Shown here one piece after another: positions 63,372-64,000 of a stretch of DNA of 64,000 nucleotides. The DNA is from Megaleporinus macrocephalus (Eukaryota > Chordata > Actinopteri > Characiformes > Anostomidae): the NCBI GenBank assembly GCA_021613375.1, contig CM038720.1, positions 14,973,962-15,037,961 of the forward strand. The letters run 5' to 3'. The notes under the pieces are model-generated. The model was not told the DNA's origin and did no database searches. It was given only the letters and a program-made list of their open reading frames with translations. How positions within the stretch are numbered: position 1 is the first letter of the stretch; each line of letters begins with the position of its first letter. The position numbers and the translations under genes are program-made.

Positions 63372-63502
63372 CTCTCTGTCCTTGAGCTTCATGGCCAGGA
63401 CGAGCTGGTGTCTGTGGTTGGTCAGGGCCTCGCGGTAATTGCCCTTGGAGAAGAAGGCCGACCCCAGGTTCCCGTGGGCCCTGCACTCGCCCGTCTGGTC
63501 AC
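63372..63502 (-). CDS. ttc28: ttc28 internal exon A (first TPR exon in window)
   Basis: This is a 131-nt internal exon of tetratricopeptide repeat protein 28. On the minus strand the acceptor reads ATTCTTCCAG and the exon then begins GT GAC CAG. The first two bases complete a glycine codon whose first base comes from an exon outside the window. It encodes 43 residues holding one TPR unit (ECRAHGNLGSAFFSKGNYRE is its helix-A part), followed by HRHQLVLAMKLKDRE. It ends on a codon boundary at a good donor, GAG|GTAAAC. The next coding exon, 32 kb away, starts in phase 0 and continues the protein as I recall it in vertebrate TTC28. In mammals the TTC28 product is reported at the spindle midzone and midbody and linked to Aurora B and cytokinesis; that is family knowledge, not visible here. 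The methionine upstream in the same frame lies in intron and is not the start. Confidence 0.93.
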
Positions 63503-64000
63503 CTGGAAGAATCAATGGGGTGGCGTCAGCAGATGACACACACAGGCCTGGCTCCAGTCACACACTTCCACTGACAGACTTTTTCAGATCCCTTAAAATC
63601 TACAGATGCAAATGCCTGACCTCTTATGAACATATACTTCAGTACATTCACTTAACAAACATTCTAATTATTCAGTTTCATCAAGATTCAACATGTTTAA
63701 ATACTTTGTTACCACTTAATTATATTTACAAAAAAACATACATTGATTTTTGCAAACGTGACTAGAGAAACTATTTCCACATTTCCACATTTAGTGGAAA
63801 GACAATAAGCACAATACAACAAAGCCTGAGAATTTAATTTTGGGTATATATATTTTGGCTAGTGAATATTATTCTAATCTATTCTAACATTTAATTAACA
63901 TATACAGTAAAATCACTCTTAGTGGACTTAGTAAACCAAAGCTGTGATGCTGCCTTAAACTTAGGTTCATAGACTTTCACTAGGCATACATAAATATAGG
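63503..64000 (-). other. ttc28: Partial intron upstream of exon A
   Basis: This is AT-rich sequence with many stops in all frames. Apart from the exon A acceptor tract next to 63503, I see no exon, repeat family or RNA gene in it. Confidence 0.8.

Overview
The window looks like one stretch of a teleost fish chromosome. It is AT-rich, full of CA/TG and AT microsatellites, and littered with short DNA-transposon relics. A GC-rich multi-exon vertebrate gene is spread across it on the minus strand. A degenerate copy of the widespread teleost 'ACATTTAC...GGCATTTGGCAGA' repeat near 27.1 kb fits a fish, possibly an ostariophysan. The species cannot be named from the sequence.

The only protein-coding gene I can support is ttc28 (tetratricopeptide repeat protein 28). 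It runs right to left. Five internal coding exons are visible: 63502-63372, 31025-30518, 15572-14231, 12475-11952 and 5090-4981. All junctions are GT-AG, and the five join in one continuous frame of 871 codons plus a split glycine at the left edge. They encode about 21 complete TPR units of roughly 40 residues each, plus the start of another. Both ends of the gene lie outside the window: the first exon(s) at the right, and the exons for the rest of the protein, including the C-terminal CHAT-like region known in the family, at the left. The fully contained introns are 32.3, 14.9, 1.8 and 6.9 kb.

Region by region. 1-4980 is intron with a terminal-inverted-repeat element (2853-3273), CA/TG tracts and a 20-bp minisatellite (4041-4390). 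5091-11951 is intron with two copies of a dispersed repeat and a TA/TG tract. 12476-14230 is a short intron with nothing recognisable. 15573-30517 is intron with Tc1/mariner relics, a perfect 28-bp palindrome and an 86-bp AT tract close to the exon donor. 31026-63371 is a giant intron carrying several non-autonomous elements, some with target-site duplications I could read (32220-32979, 44726-44899, 57962-58800, 35919-36611), and one inserted into an AT microsatellite (40549-41669).

No tRNA, rRNA, CRISPR array, operon, promoter or second host gene was found. I saw no convincing new biological system. The most useful observations are the internally intron-free 11-repeat TPR exon, the weak splice donor abutting a CA repeat, the higher-order minisatellite, and the transposon insertions whose footprints are readable.
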